Source of the DNA: Croceicoccus ponticola
GTDB taxonomy: Bacteria > Pseudomonadota > Alphaproteobacteria > Sphingomonadales > Sphingomonadaceae
DNA: 64,000 nucleotides
Direction: 5' to 3'
Assembly: GCF_004004515.1 (NCBI RefSeq)
Contig: NZ_RXOL01000003.1
Coordinates: forward strand, 186,001-250,000
Part shown: positions 56,487 through 64,000 of the stretch, piece by piece
How positions within the stretch are numbered: the stretch's first letter is position 1
Layout: every line of letters begins with the position of its first letter
Made by a program: the position numbers and the translations under genes
The notes under the pieces: model-generated
What the model was told of the DNA's origin: nothing
What the model saw: the letters and a program-made list of their open reading frames with translations, nothing else
Databases searched by the model: none

Positions 56487-57832
56487 CAGGCGCTCCCGCT
56501 TCCGGCCTGTTTTACCGCGTCGCAGATGGCATCGACAACTTGCGCGACTTCGCCCGCATCATCGCCTTCGGCCATGACGCGGACCACCGGTTCCGTCCCG
56601 GATTTGCGGATCACGACGCGGCCCTTGCCCGCCAGCATGCCTTCGCCGTGGGCAATGGCGGTCTTGACCAGCGTGGTTTCGAGCGGCGCTCCGGTAAACC
56701 GCACGCTTTTGAGGATTTGCGGGACGGGATCGAACAAGTGCAGAAGCTCGCTCGCCCGCTTGCCCGACTGGACCAACGCTGAAAGCACCTGCAACGCGGC
56801 GATGGTTCCGTCGCCAGTCGTCGCGTGGTCGAGCAGGATCATGTGCCCCGACTGTTCGCCGCCGACGTTGAAACCGCCCGCGCGCATCGCCTCCAACACG
56901 TAACGGTCGCCAACCGCAGTGCGGACGAGGTTCAGGCCCTGCCCTTCCAGAAAACGCTCCAGCCCCAGGTTGCTCATTACCGTCGCGACCACTCCGCTGC
57001 CGCGCAAATGGCCATGCCGGTGCCATTCGGAACCGATCAGCGCCATGATCTGGTCGCCGTCGACGGTCTGGCCTTTTTCATCGACCACGATCAGCCGGTC
57101 CGCATCGCCGTCAAGCGCGATGCCGATGTCGGCGCCTTCTTCCACCACGCGGGCCTTGATCGCGGCCAGCGCGGTCGACCCGACATCGCGGTTGATGTTG
57201 TGCCCATCGGGGGACACGCCCATCGAAACGACTTCGGCGCCCAGCTCCCACAAGGCCGAAGGCGTCACGTCGTAAGCCGCGCCGTTCGCGCAATCGACGA
57301 CGATTTTTACCCCGTCCAGCCGCACCTCGTTGGGCAGCGACGCCTTTACCGCATGGATGTACCGGCCGCGCGCATCGTCGATCCGGCGCGCCCGTCCGAT
57401 GTCGCCGGGGGCGACGAGCAGTTGTTCCTGGTCGATCATCATCTCGACCGCGAGTTCGTCGTCGTCCGAAAGCTTGAAGCCGTCGGGGCCGAACAGCTTT
57501 ATTCCGTTATCCTCGAACGGATTGTGGCTGGCGCTGATCATGACGCCGAGATCGGCGCGCATCGAACGCGCCAGGAGGGCAACCGCCGGGGTCGGCATCG
57601 GGCCGAGCAGGACCACGTCCATCCCCACGCTGGTGAACCCGGCCACCATCGCGCTTTCCATCATGTAACCCGACAGGCGCGTATCCTTGCCGATGACGAC
57701 GCGGTGCTTGTGATCGCCGCGCAGGAAATATGTGCCCGCCGCCTGTCCGACCTTCATCGCCATCGATGCGGTCATGTTGCCCGAATTGGTCCGGCCGCGA
57801 ATGCCGTCGGTGCCGAAATACTTGCGTCCCAC
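56486..57832 (-). CDS. glmM: phosphoglucosamine mutase
   Basis: 448 residues. Known: GlmM converts glucosamine-6-phosphate to glucosamine-1-phosphate for peptidoglycan and LPS. Seen: [13 protein letters not shown], the phosphoserine loop [15 protein letters not shown] (about residue 100), the metal loop [18 protein letters not shown] and the C-terminal phosphate site [15 protein letters not shown]. First gene of a three-gene minus-strand unit; divergent from sodB. Confidence 0.96.
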   Translation of the reverse strand: MGRKYFGTDGIRGRTNSGNMTASMAMKVGQAAGTYFLRGDHKHRVVIGKDTRLSGYMMESAMVAGFTSVGMDVVLLGPMPTPAVALLARSMRADLGVMISASHNPFEDNGIKLFGPDGFKLSDDDELAVEMMIDQEQLLVAPGDIGRARRIDDARGRYIHAVKASLPNEVRLDGVKIVVDCANGAAYDVTPSALWELGAEVVSMGVSPDGHNINRDVGSTALAAIKARVVEEGADIGIALDGDADRLIVVDEKGQTVDGDQIMALIGSEWHRHGHLRGSGVVATVMSNLGLERFLEGQGLNLVRTAVGDRYVLEAMRAGGFNVGGEQSGHMILLDHATTGDGTIAALQVLSALVQSGKRASELLHLFDPVPQILKSVRFTGAPLETTLVKTAIAHGEGMLAGKGRVVIRKSGTEPVVRVMAEGDDAGEVAQVVDAICDAVKQAGSGSA

Positions 57833-57969
57833 GCCTGATGTCCCCGCTGTGATTGTCCGCCGCAGTGGCGATGCGAACCCGGCTTTCGCCGAATGTCATG
57901 GCACCGACATCTTCGCGCGTGAAGGGATAAGCCGCACGCCCTGCCGCGAAATATACTCAATTCTGCAAC

Positions 57970-57998
57970 TTGACCCTCGTTGGCGCGTTAACATCTAT
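57970..57998 (+). promoter_or_regulatory. possible promoter of sodB
   Basis: TTGACC (57970-57975), a 17-base spacer and ATCTAT (57993-57998), 38 bases before the sodB start in the glmM/sodB divergent region. Good -35, poor -10. Confidence 0.35.
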
Positions 57999-58035
57999 GA
58001 ACCCGAGATAACAGAACCCACTCAAGGAGCCCTTA

Positions 58036-58656
58036 ATGGCCATTGCCTTTCCCGACCTGCCCTATCCCCACGACGCACTGAGCCCGGCGATCGGTGCCGA
58101 AACGCTGCACACCCATCATGGCAAGCATCACAAGGCTTACGTCGACAAGACCAACGCCGCCATCGAAGGCACGGACCTTGCCGACGCGTCGCTGGAATCG
58201 ATCATCGCCGCCGCCGACGAAAAGGGCGACAAGGGCCTGTTCAACAATTCTGCGCAGAGCTGGAACCACGCATTCTACTGGCACTCGATGGCCCCGTCGA
58301 ACGACGGCCCGTCCGGAGAATTGAAGACCGCGATCGAAACCGCATTCGGCTCAGTCGATGCCTTGGCGGAAAAGCTTCAATCAGCAGGTGCAGGGCACTT
58401 CGCCAGCGGTTGGGTGTGGCTTGCAGCAGACGGTGACGGCAAGCTTTCGATCGAGGAAACGCACGATGCAGGGACGCTTGCGATTGGTGGCAAAAACCCT
58501 CTCCTGACGCTCGACGTCTGGGAACACGCCTATTACCTCGACCACAAGAACGTGCGTCCGGACTATCTCAAGGCCGTGACGACGAAGCACATCAACTGGG
58601 ACTTCGCGGCGGAAAATTATGCCCGCGGTTCGATCTGGTCCTATCCTTCGGCCTGA
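58036..58656 (+). CDS. sodB: superoxide dismutase [Fe]
   Basis: 206 residues, no signal peptide, so cytosolic. Known: it dismutates superoxide. Metal ligands are visible: His in LHTHHGKHHKAYVDK, His in NNSAQSWNHAFYWHSM, and Asp/His in DVWEHAYYLDH. The AQSWNHAFYW context indicates the iron type rather than manganese, though this family can be cambialistic. AAGGAG is about 7 bases before ATG 58036. A clear terminator follows. Confidence 0.94.
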   Translation: MAIAFPDLPYPHDALSPAIGAETLHTHHGKHHKAYVDKTNAAIEGTDLADASLESIIAAADEKGDKGLFNNSAQSWNHAFYWHSMAPSNDGPSGELKTAIETAFGSVDALAEKLQSAGAGHFASGWVWLAADGDGKLSIEETHDAGTLAIGGKNPLLTLDVWEHAYYLDHKNVRPDYLKAVTTKHINWDFAAENYARGSIWSYPSA

Positions 58657-58691
58657 TTTCGATTTCCCTGGATCGATTATCGGCAAACGCG

Positions 58692-58720
58692 AAAGGCCGG
58701 GCAGCGATGCCCGGCCTTTT
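58692..58720. terminator. intrinsic terminator between sodB and the AI-2E family transporter gene
   Basis: The stem AAAGGCCGGGC/GCCCGGCCTTT (58692-58702 with 58709-58719) has a 6-base loop and a T-run on the plus strand. The A-run on the left arm also gives T residues on the minus strand, so it may serve both convergent genes. Confidence 0.85.
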
Positions 58721-58746
58721 GTCGTTCGGTTTATGGCGTCAGCCCG

Positions 58747-59970
58747 TCAGGCGGTTTCTTCGGCAGTGTCCCGCCGAAGGAAAAGCGGCTCTCCGAACAG
58801 GAAGCCGATGATGTTCGGGTGTCCCAGATGCTCGAACAAAGCGAGCAGAGTGATCAGAATGGGCATCGACAGGATCGCGCCGAGCACGCCCCAGATCCAC
58901 GTGAAATAGCTGATCGCCAAAAGGATCAGAACCGGGTTCACTGTAAACCGCTTGCCCAGAATGGCAGGAGTAACAGCGTTCGCCTCCACCGCGTGAAGTG
59001 CGAGATAGGCGGCAGCCGGGATCAGGCCGGCGAAGATCGTATCGGCCCCGCCCAGCCCGACCAAAACAAGGATCCCGGTCATCGCAAGAGGGCCAAGGTA
59101 AGGCAGGAAGTTGAGCATCATGGCAAGCCCGCCCCACATGATCGGGGCCTCCATCCCCATGGCCCAAGCCCCCAGCGCCGCGACGATCCCGACGCCGAAG
59201 TTGATCAGGCCGACGGTGAGGATGTAGCTCGCGACCCGGTCCTGCACTTCGCGCAGCGCACGAGCCGCACGCAGCGAGGCACCGAATTCCGATCGTTCGA
59301 GTAGCAGCCGGCGGCGCATGCGCACCCGCGCCTCGATCATGAAAAAGGTCATCAGCAAGGTCAGCAGGGTTTCGAGCACGAACGTGGGCGTGGCCAGCGC
59401 CACGCGCTCGATCATCGAAGGTGTCGCGACAATCACTTCGCGCCCGGTCTTGGGCCCGGCCAGTTGTCCCAGTTGGCGGTTGAAGTCGTTGAGCCAGTCG
59501 AACTGACCGCGCAATTGCCCGAACGTCTGCTTGATCGAGGCCATCATTTCCGGAACGCGATCGAACATCACCACCGCTGGCTGCAGGATTGCCGCGGCGG
59601 CCAGCACGAGCAACCCGATGAACACCACCACCGCAAGCAGCGAGGCAAGGACATTCGGCACCCCGATGTGACCCAGCTTGTCGGCGAGCGGCGACAGGAT
59701 GATCGTCAGAACCAACGCAGTCACCAGCGGCAGGAAAACGATCGACCCGATCGAAAGAACGAAGGGAAGGGCCAGAAACAGGCCAATGCCCGTCATCAGC
59801 AACATGGCCGAGAACAGGCGACCAATATCGAGATCGGGAATGGCGGCGGCTTCGCCGGAACCGGCATCGCCGGCCAGCCGTTCGAGCCTGCGCTCTGCAA
59901 GCCCCGGGGTGTCAGCGATACTGGCCGCGCCAAGTTCGCTTCCGTTCTGTTCCACGTCGCCCCCGTTCAC
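58747..59970 (-). CDS. AI-2E family transporter
   Basis: 407 residues with about eight transmembrane helices in the AI-2E/TqsA-like (PF01594) arrangement. Two N-terminal helix pairs (about 50-125) are followed by a soluble stretch, then YILTVGLINFGVGIVAALGAW, GGLAMMLNFLPYLGP and GKRFTVNPVLILLAISYFTWIWG, the diagnostic C-terminal block. Known members export autoinducer-2, Na+ or other solutes, so the name says little on substrate. It begins 18 bp after ecfG and is probably part of the nepR-ecfG transcript. Confidence 0.87.
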   Translation of the reverse strand: MNGGDVEQNGSELGAASIADTPGLAERRLERLAGDAGSGEAAAIPDLDIGRLFSAMLLMTGIGLFLALPFVLSIGSIVFLPLVTALVLTIILSPLADKLGHIGVPNVLASLLAVVVFIGLLVLAAAAILQPAVVMFDRVPEMMASIKQTFGQLRGQFDWLNDFNRQLGQLAGPKTGREVIVATPSMIERVALATPTFVLETLLTLLMTFFMIEARVRMRRRLLLERSEFGASLRAARALREVQDRVASYILTVGLINFGVGIVAALGAWAMGMEAPIMWGGLAMMLNFLPYLGPLAMTGILVLVGLGGADTIFAGLIPAAAYLALHAVEANAVTPAILGKRFTVNPVLILLAISYFTWIWGVLGAILSMPILITLLALFEHLGHPNIIGFLFGEPLFLRRDTAEETA

Positions 59971-59988
59971 GACGCCATCCGCCAGCGA

Positions 59989-60633
59989 CTATCGCTCGGT
60001 GTTGGCTTGCGGCTCGGCCATACCGTCGAGCTCGCCCATGATAGCACCATGAGCGGCGACGTCATCAAGCGAACGATGCGGCACGGTCCCGTCTTCCATC
60101 ATCGTGGTCAATGCGGCGCGCGCACGTCCGACCCGGCTTTTGATCGTGCCCACGGCACAACCGCAGATTTCAGCCGCTTCTTCGTAGCTGAACCCGCCGG
60201 CGCCGACGAGCAGCAGCGCTTCGCGACGTTCGGGGGGAAGAGTCAGCAGCGCACGATGCATGTCGGAAAGATGGATAGGTCCTTCTTGCGCAGCCGGTGC
60301 GACGAGAATGCGTTCCGCAACGCTTTCGTCGTAATCCGCCCGAAAACGGTTGCGGCGCATATCGGTAAGATAAGCGTTGCGCAGGATCACGAAAGTCCAG
60401 GCGCGCATCGACGTGCCGGGCTGAAAACGCTCTTGCGCTGCCCATGCTTTCATCAAGGCTTCCTGAACGAGATCGTCGGCAAGATCGGGACGTCCGCACA
60501 AGCCTCGCGCAAATGCGCGGAGATGCGGGATTACGTCCGTCAATTCTCGTTTGAAGTCGAAGTTGCGCACAGCCTCTTCATGGGCCGCGCCTTCGAGTGC
60601 GGGTTGCGCTCTCCGCTGGGCGTTGAAAGACAT
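59989..60633 (-). CDS. ecfG: EcfG-type RNA polymerase sigma factor of the general stress response
   Basis: 214 residues from ATG 60633, which overlaps the nepR stop by one base. Region 2 has DLADDLVQEALMKAWAAQERF and MRAWTFVILRNAYLTDMRRNRF; region 4 has LPPERREALLLVGAGGFSYEEAAEICGCAVGTIKSRVGRAR. Known: EcfG directs transcription from GGAAC-N16/17-CGTT promoters and is held by NepR until phosphorylated PhyR captures NepR. The C-terminal 40 residues are a variable tail. Coupling to nepR identifies this as the EcfG of the cell, or its main copy. Confidence 0.94.
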   Translation of the reverse strand: MSFNAQRRAQPALEGAAHEEAVRNFDFKRELTDVIPHLRAFARGLCGRPDLADDLVQEALMKAWAAQERFQPGTSMRAWTFVILRNAYLTDMRRNRFRADYDESVAERILVAPAAQEGPIHLSDMHRALLTLPPERREALLLVGAGGFSYEEAAEICGCAVGTIKSRVGRARAALTTMMEDGTVPHRSLDDVAAHGAIMGELDGMAEPQANTER

Positions 60634-60797
60634 CAGTCTTCCGAATCGAGCTTCGAAAGGAGATCGCTGAAGCTGTCGGGCAAAGGCTCCTCTACGACAG
60701 AATCGTAAAGCTGACGCAAACCGGACGCCCAATCAGGCCGCTTTCCGGCTTTTTTGGGCGAGTGCATATGTTCGTCGTTTTTCTTCACGTCACTCAT
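60633..60797 (-). CDS. nepR: anti-sigma factor NepR
   Basis: 54 residues, short enough to be missed. The core is GLRQLYDSVVEEPLPDSF followed by SDLLSKLD, which is the NepR consensus: two helices joined by an E-P-x-P hinge that bind either EcfG or the sigma-like domain of PhyR. The basic N terminus (KKAGKRPDW) is usual. Its stop overlaps the ecfG start (TGATG). The start codon is ATG 60797. Confidence 0.93.
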   Translation of the reverse strand: MSDVKKNDEHMHSPKKAGKRPDWASGLRQLYDSVVEEPLPDSFSDLLSKLDSED

Positions 60798-60909
60798 TCG
60801 CTTGCTAGCCATCGCCCGAACTGCGCCCCCGCCAAAAAATCGATCCTATCGACCGAACAGGCGGAAAGTGCGCGCTGGCGCCTGTTAAATGTTACCTTGC
60901 ACAATGCAG

Positions 60910-60934
60910 GGAACGAAATGCGCGCCGAACGGTT
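60910..60934 (+). promoter_or_regulatory. near-consensus EcfG promoter directed at the CHASE/HWE kinase
   Basis: GGAAC (60910-60914), 16 bases, GGTT (60931-60934), one mismatch to CGTT. It is the other strand of the same inverted repeat that forms the nepR promoter. It would give a leader of about 115 bases to the kinase gene at 61057. Confidence 0.45.
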
Positions 60935-60936
60935 CC
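60912..60936 (-). promoter_or_regulatory. EcfG promoter of nepR-ecfG
   Basis: On the minus strand GGAAC (60936-60932), exactly 16 bases, CGTT (60915-60912): a full consensus match. The nepR start is about 115 bases downstream. Implies self-activation of the sigma factor operon, as known for EcfG in other alphaproteobacteria. Confidence 0.75.
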
Positions 60937-61056
60937 CGAGCGTACCCCAATTAAGTGACGAGTACCAATTTGCCGAAGATCGAAGTCATGCATGCCCTTC
61001 CCCGCACTTCGCGGGAGGCTCGACCGGCTTGAACGCCGGGGCGGGGCAATAGGCTT

Positions 61057-62772
61057 ATGGACAGCAGGACGAAGTCTGACCGCAAGGTCGCAGAAAGCCG
61101 GGGCCGGCGAGCTGACCCGAGCCTTGGGCGCGTCCTCAAGGGTTTCGTGCGTTTCCCGCGTGCTCTTCCGATCATTATCTTCGTCGCTATCTCCGCACTG
61201 ACCGCCACGGGTGTCTGGGCCATCGAAAAGGCTCAGCGCAACGCCCGGCAGAACGAACTCGCCCAGATCGCCACGGCCGCAAGTTCGGCGCTGGAGCGTC
61301 GCGCCAATGCGAATGCCGCTTATTTGCGCTCGGGCGCTGCCCTGCTGGGTACGCAGGACGAAATCTCGCCTGCTCTGTTCCAGACGTTCGTCGGGCAATT
61401 GCGGCTCGATGCCAATTTTCGCGGAGCCGAAGGGATCGGCTGGGCTCCCCGCGTGGACAGCGGCTCGATCCCCAGCTTTGTGGCCGCGCAACGAGAGGCC
61501 GGACAGGACGATTTCACAGTCCACCCGATGCCGCGCCCCGATCAGGCCTACGCCGTACCCGTCACGTTCCTGCAACCGCTGACAGAGCGGAACCGGCGCG
61601 CGCTGGGGTACAACATGTTTTCCGAAGCCACGCGCCGTGCCGCCATGCTCGAAGCAGAGCGACTGGCGCGGCCGACCACGTCGGGTCGACTGGTGCTTAT
61701 CCAGGAAGGGTCCACAAAGGCTGACACTGGCTTTCTCACGTACATGCCGGTGTTCAGCATCGACCAATTCGGCGGGCGCAGGCTCAAGGGTTATATCTAC
61801 AGTCCCTTCAATGCGCAGGATTTCCTCGAATCCGCGGTCGAAGGAGAATTACCCAAACGGGCGCACATCGAAATTTACGACGGTCAGATCGCGCCTGAAA
61901 ACCTGCTTGCCGAAATGAAGCTCGGCGAAACCGGCGGCACTTCGCTGGTCAGGCCAATCGTCATCGGCAACCGTCAGTGGACGATGCGTATCGAATCGCT
62001 CAAGACTTCCTTGTTGAGCGAGATTGCGGTCATCACGCTTCTGGCCGGACTGATCGTGGCGAGCCTTGCCCTTGCCATCGCATGGCTGCTGACGCGGCAG
62101 GCGGCAGAGGCGCGGCAGGTGATCGGCATTCTCGAAGAACAGGCGGCAATTCGCAATTCGCTGACGCGGGAGCTTAATCACCGGGTCAAGAACACCTTGG
62201 CCAATGTGCTTTCCATCGTCTCGCTGACGCGGCGCAGGGCGACCGACATCGACAGTTTCGCAACGTCGCTGGACGGGCGCATTCGTGCGCTGTCCGCAAC
62301 ACATGATCTGCTTACCCAATCGGAATGGGGGACCACTCCGGTACGTTCGGTGATCGAAGTCGAAATGGCGCCTTATGCGCTTGGTCGCGATGCTACGGTC
62401 GACATGGACGGACCAGATGTCGAACTGGCGCCGAATGACGCGCTATCGCTTGGTCTGGCCATTCACGAACTGGCGACCAATGCCGCCAAGTTCGGCGCGT
62501 TGAGCGTCCCTCAAGGCCGGGTCGAGGTCAATTGGGACCTAGTGTCATCGGGCCTCGTCCGGGTGCGCTGGCGCGAAACCGGCGGGCCGCCGGTGCCGCA
62601 GAATCGTCCGCGCGGTTTTGGCACCGAACTGATCGAAAAGATTGTTGCCCATGAACTGCGCAACCCGGTCGATCTCGTGTTCGAGCCGAGCGGCGTACGC
62701 TGCACTATGCTGATCCCGGTCCGCACCCGCAGCGAGTTCATGATCCGAGCTAAGGAAAACGCCCCTTCCTGA
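61057..62772 (+). CDS. CHASE-domain HWE-family sensor histidine kinase of the general stress response (PhyP-like)
   Basis: 571 residues. Helix 1 spans about 35-56, a CHASE-type extracytoplasmic sensor about 70-310 (GIGWAPRVD, LEAERLARPTTSGRLVLIQ, GFLTYMPVF) and helix 2 about 322-346. The kinase core has LNHRVKNTLANV with His375 and a compact ATPase domain with IHELATNAAKFGALS and WRETGGPPVPQ, both hallmarks of HWE/HisKA_2 kinases. Known: in Sphingomonas the CHASE kinase/phosphatase PhyP beside nepR-ecfG controls PhyR. The same role is inferred here by position. Confidence 0.88.
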   Translation: MDSRTKSDRKVAESRGRRADPSLGRVLKGFVRFPRALPIIIFVAISALTATGVWAIEKAQRNARQNELAQIATAASSALERRANANAAYLRSGAALLGTQDEISPALFQTFVGQLRLDANFRGAEGIGWAPRVDSGSIPSFVAAQREAGQDDFTVHPMPRPDQAYAVPVTFLQPLTERNRRALGYNMFSEATRRAAMLEAERLARPTTSGRLVLIQEGSTKADTGFLTYMPVFSIDQFGGRRLKGYIYSPFNAQDFLESAVEGELPKRAHIEIYDGQIAPENLLAEMKLGETGGTSLVRPIVIGNRQWTMRIESLKTSLLSEIAVITLLAGLIVASLALAIAWLLTRQAAEARQVIGILEEQAAIRNSLTRELNHRVKNTLANVLSIVSLTRRRATDIDSFATSLDGRIRALSATHDLLTQSEWGTTPVRSVIEVEMAPYALGRDATVDMDGPDVELAPNDALSLGLAIHELATNAAKFGALSVPQGRVEVNWDLVSSGLVRVRWRETGGPPVPQNRPRGFGTELIEKIVAHELRNPVDLVFEPSGVRCTMLIPVRTRSEFMIRAKENAPS

Positions 62773-62955
62773 GACGGTTGGTTCGGGCGCGTGGCTTGCC
62801 GCTTATTCTGTAGTTGGCGCGGCTCACTTTTCGGCAGACCGACGTTCCCATTGCCGAACCATGGATTCGCGCCAGCTGATGCCCCGCTTCAGGCCGCGCG
62901 GGCATGCCGTCACGCGCTAATCCGACGTTGCCGCCGCTCCATACGCCGCAACCAG

Positions 62956-62990
62956 CAAAAAGCCCGCCATTCGCTTTGAATGACGGGCTT
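62956..62990 (-). terminator. intrinsic terminator of phyR
   Basis: Read on the minus strand, AAGCCCG-x-CATTC pairs with its complement around a 5-base loop (one internal mismatch), followed by TTTTT (complement of 62956-62960). It lies just past the phyR stop. It also sits between the convergent kinase and phyR genes. The 62773-62955 stretch holds no supported gene. Confidence 0.7.
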
Positions 62991-63012
62991 GAAGCCTGCT
63001 GTGTTTGCTCGA

Positions 63013-63810
63013 TCAGGGCAGCGGTCGGCTCGACCCGAAGAACAGAGCCTGACTGATTGCGGCGCGTACCGTCGATTCCTGGAACGGCTTGGTAACCAGG
63101 TACGTCGGCTCCGGGCGGTCGCCCGTCAGCAGGCGTTCCGGGTACGCGGTGATGAAGATCACCGGCACTGACGCGATTTCAAGAATATCGTCGACCGCAT
63201 CAAGCCCCGAGCTGCCATCGGCAAGCTGGATATCGGCAAGGACGAGGCCGGGCATGTTCTGTTCGATCACTTCACGCGCCTGAGTGCGCGTTGCGGCCGT
63301 ACCGCAGATATTGTGGCCGAGCGAGCTGACCAGATCCTCAAGCTGCATCGAGATCAGCGGCTCGTCTTCGATGATGAGCACGCTGGTCGAGGATTCGCGG
63401 TCGATTTCCGCGACCGCTTCCTGAACCAGGTTTTCAACATCGCTTTCGGAGATATCCATGATCTCTGCCGCCTGCGCGATGGAAAAATCTTCCAGCGTAG
63501 TGAGCAACAGCGCCTGACGGTTCATCGGCGTGATGGCGTTCAGGCGATCCTGCGCGGCCGCTTCATGATCGCCAAGGATCGTGTCCCCATCGGCAATCTG
63601 CATATAAGCGCTGGACCAAAGCTTGTTGAACGCACGGTAGAGCGGAACCCGCCCACCTTCGCCTAGGCTTTGCTTCAGGTCGGAATCGGCGAGAACCGCT
63701 TCGAGCGTGGCACGGACAAAAGCGTCGCCGGTGCTCTGCGAACCTGACAAGGCCCGAGCATAACGGCGCAGATATGGTAGATTGGCGGCAACTTTGGCCC
63801 CGAGAGACAT
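63013..63810 (-). CDS. phyR: response regulator PhyR (anti-anti-sigma factor)
   Basis: 265 residues. The N-terminal 135 residues form an EcfG sigma-like domain (LPYLRRYARALSG, LLLTTLEDFSIAQAAEIMDIS) that is not DNA-binding. The C-terminal receiver has IIEDEP (147-152), the phospho-acceptor Asp193 in VLADIQLADG, ITAYPE and a Lys in VTKPF. Known: phosphorylated PhyR binds NepR and frees EcfG. It is convergent with the kinase gene. A perfect EcfG promoter lies upstream. Confidence 0.96.
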   Translation of the reverse strand: MSLGAKVAANLPYLRRYARALSGSQSTGDAFVRATLEAVLADSDLKQSLGEGGRVPLYRAFNKLWSSAYMQIADGDTILGDHEAAAQDRLNAITPMNRQALLLTTLEDFSIAQAAEIMDISESDVENLVQEAVAEIDRESSTSVLIIEDEPLISMQLEDLVSSLGHNICGTAATRTQAREVIEQNMPGLVLADIQLADGSSGLDAVDDILEIASVPVIFITAYPERLLTGDRPEPTYLVTKPFQESTVRAAISQALFFGSSRPLP

Positions 63811-63844
63811 GCAAGCCCTTCCCGTAATTTGAATCAGGTGGCGA

Positions 63845-63869
63845 AACGTTCGCGCGCTAAGCCGGTTCC
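63845..63869 (-). promoter_or_regulatory. EcfG promoter of phyR
   Basis: On the minus strand GGAAC (63869-63865), 16 bases, CGTT (63848-63845), a perfect match 35 bases before the phyR start. It indicates positive feedback on phyR. The remaining bases to 64000 hold no supported gene; a TTG at 63979 behind AGGGAA may open the next gene on the plus strand, but too little is visible. Confidence 0.75.
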
Positions 63870-64000
63870 CGAAAATCTTGCCTGTGGCGACAAATCATAG
63901 CAAGGGCATGGCAGCGCGCGGCGTCGGCTGGATCGGCTTATCGCAGCGCCAGAGGTTAATGGACAGGGAAATTAACAGTTGAGCCTCGAAAAAGCGCGTC

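Noticed and set aside
56284-57832. TPP riboswitch for thiD
   Set aside because: thiD is translated from the glmM-DUF1272 transcript and no thi-box-like sequence is visible ahead of glmM or thiD.
60762-61052. Plus-strand frame across the nepR/kinase intergenic region
   Set aside because: It runs against the start of nepR and through the EcfG promoters; no ribosome binding site or domain.

Overview
The window looks like chromosomal DNA of an alphaproteobacterium of the order Sphingomonadales, probably the Erythrobacter/Novosphingobium/Croceicoccus side. The reasons are high GC, densely packed and often ATGA-overlapping genes, a complete PhyR-NepR-EcfG general stress response module with a CHASE-type HWE kinase, an alphaproteobacterial IhfB, and a split-B lasso peptide cluster of the kinase-containing type. 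I see no insertion sequence, phage gene, integrase or CRISPR array. The genus is an inference.

Layout. 1-9.6 kb: tail of an M48 peptidase, an alpha/beta hydrolase, a luciferase-like monooxygenase, a ferredoxin-reductase type FAD enzyme, queG (convergent), a NatAB-like ABC exporter, a lipoprotein MsrB, dxs and a very small NrtS-like gene. 9.6-18.8 kb: a POT peptide transporter, an orphan YtrA-type GntR regulator with a palindromic operator, ihfB, tRNA-Leu(UAA), a double-PilZ protein, a three-gene envelope cassette (UGM-like FAD enzyme, GtrA, GT-C-like membrane protein), a Zur/Fur-family regulator, a lipoprotein MsrA and a 41-residue membrane protein. 18.8-23.1 kb: purH, a heparinase II/III family protein and rpe on the minus strand.

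23.2-30.1 kb is the most specialised region. It is a lasso peptide cluster in the order kinase (K), PqqD-like recognition element (B1), transglutaminase-like leader peptidase (B2), precursor (A), asparagine-synthetase-like cyclase (C), ABC exporter (D) and nucleotidyltransferase (N). The 45-residue precursor is too short for routine gene calling and has an unusual core: Gly/Ala/Asn-rich, without aromatic residues, ending in Ser.

30.2-48.1 kb: a DUF2141 protein, an M20 amidohydrolase, a decayed ClC chloride channel pseudogene, mtnP, an OmpR-type two-component system, a Lrp-family regulator divergent from the branched-chain 2-oxoacid dehydrogenase E1alpha-E1beta-E2 operon, gpmA, and a compact purE-purK-folA-ribF-ileS-lspA-lipoprotein run. 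48.1-58.7 kb: a CNNM/CorC-type membrane protein, an OmpA-family lipoprotein with an EcfG-type promoter, an inositol-monophosphatase family enzyme, sucC, etfB-etfA, a LOG-family protein, glmM-DUF1272-thiD, and sodB.

58.7-64 kb holds the general stress response. An AI-2E family transporter lies directly behind ecfG in a nepR-ecfG-transporter operon; divergent from it is a CHASE/HWE sensor kinase, and phyR lies beyond on the minus strand. I find EcfG-type promoters (GGAAC-N16/17-CGTT) in front of nepR-ecfG, phyR and the OmpA lipoprotein. The nepR promoter sits on an inverted repeat that also forms a near-consensus EcfG promoter for the kinase on the other strand.
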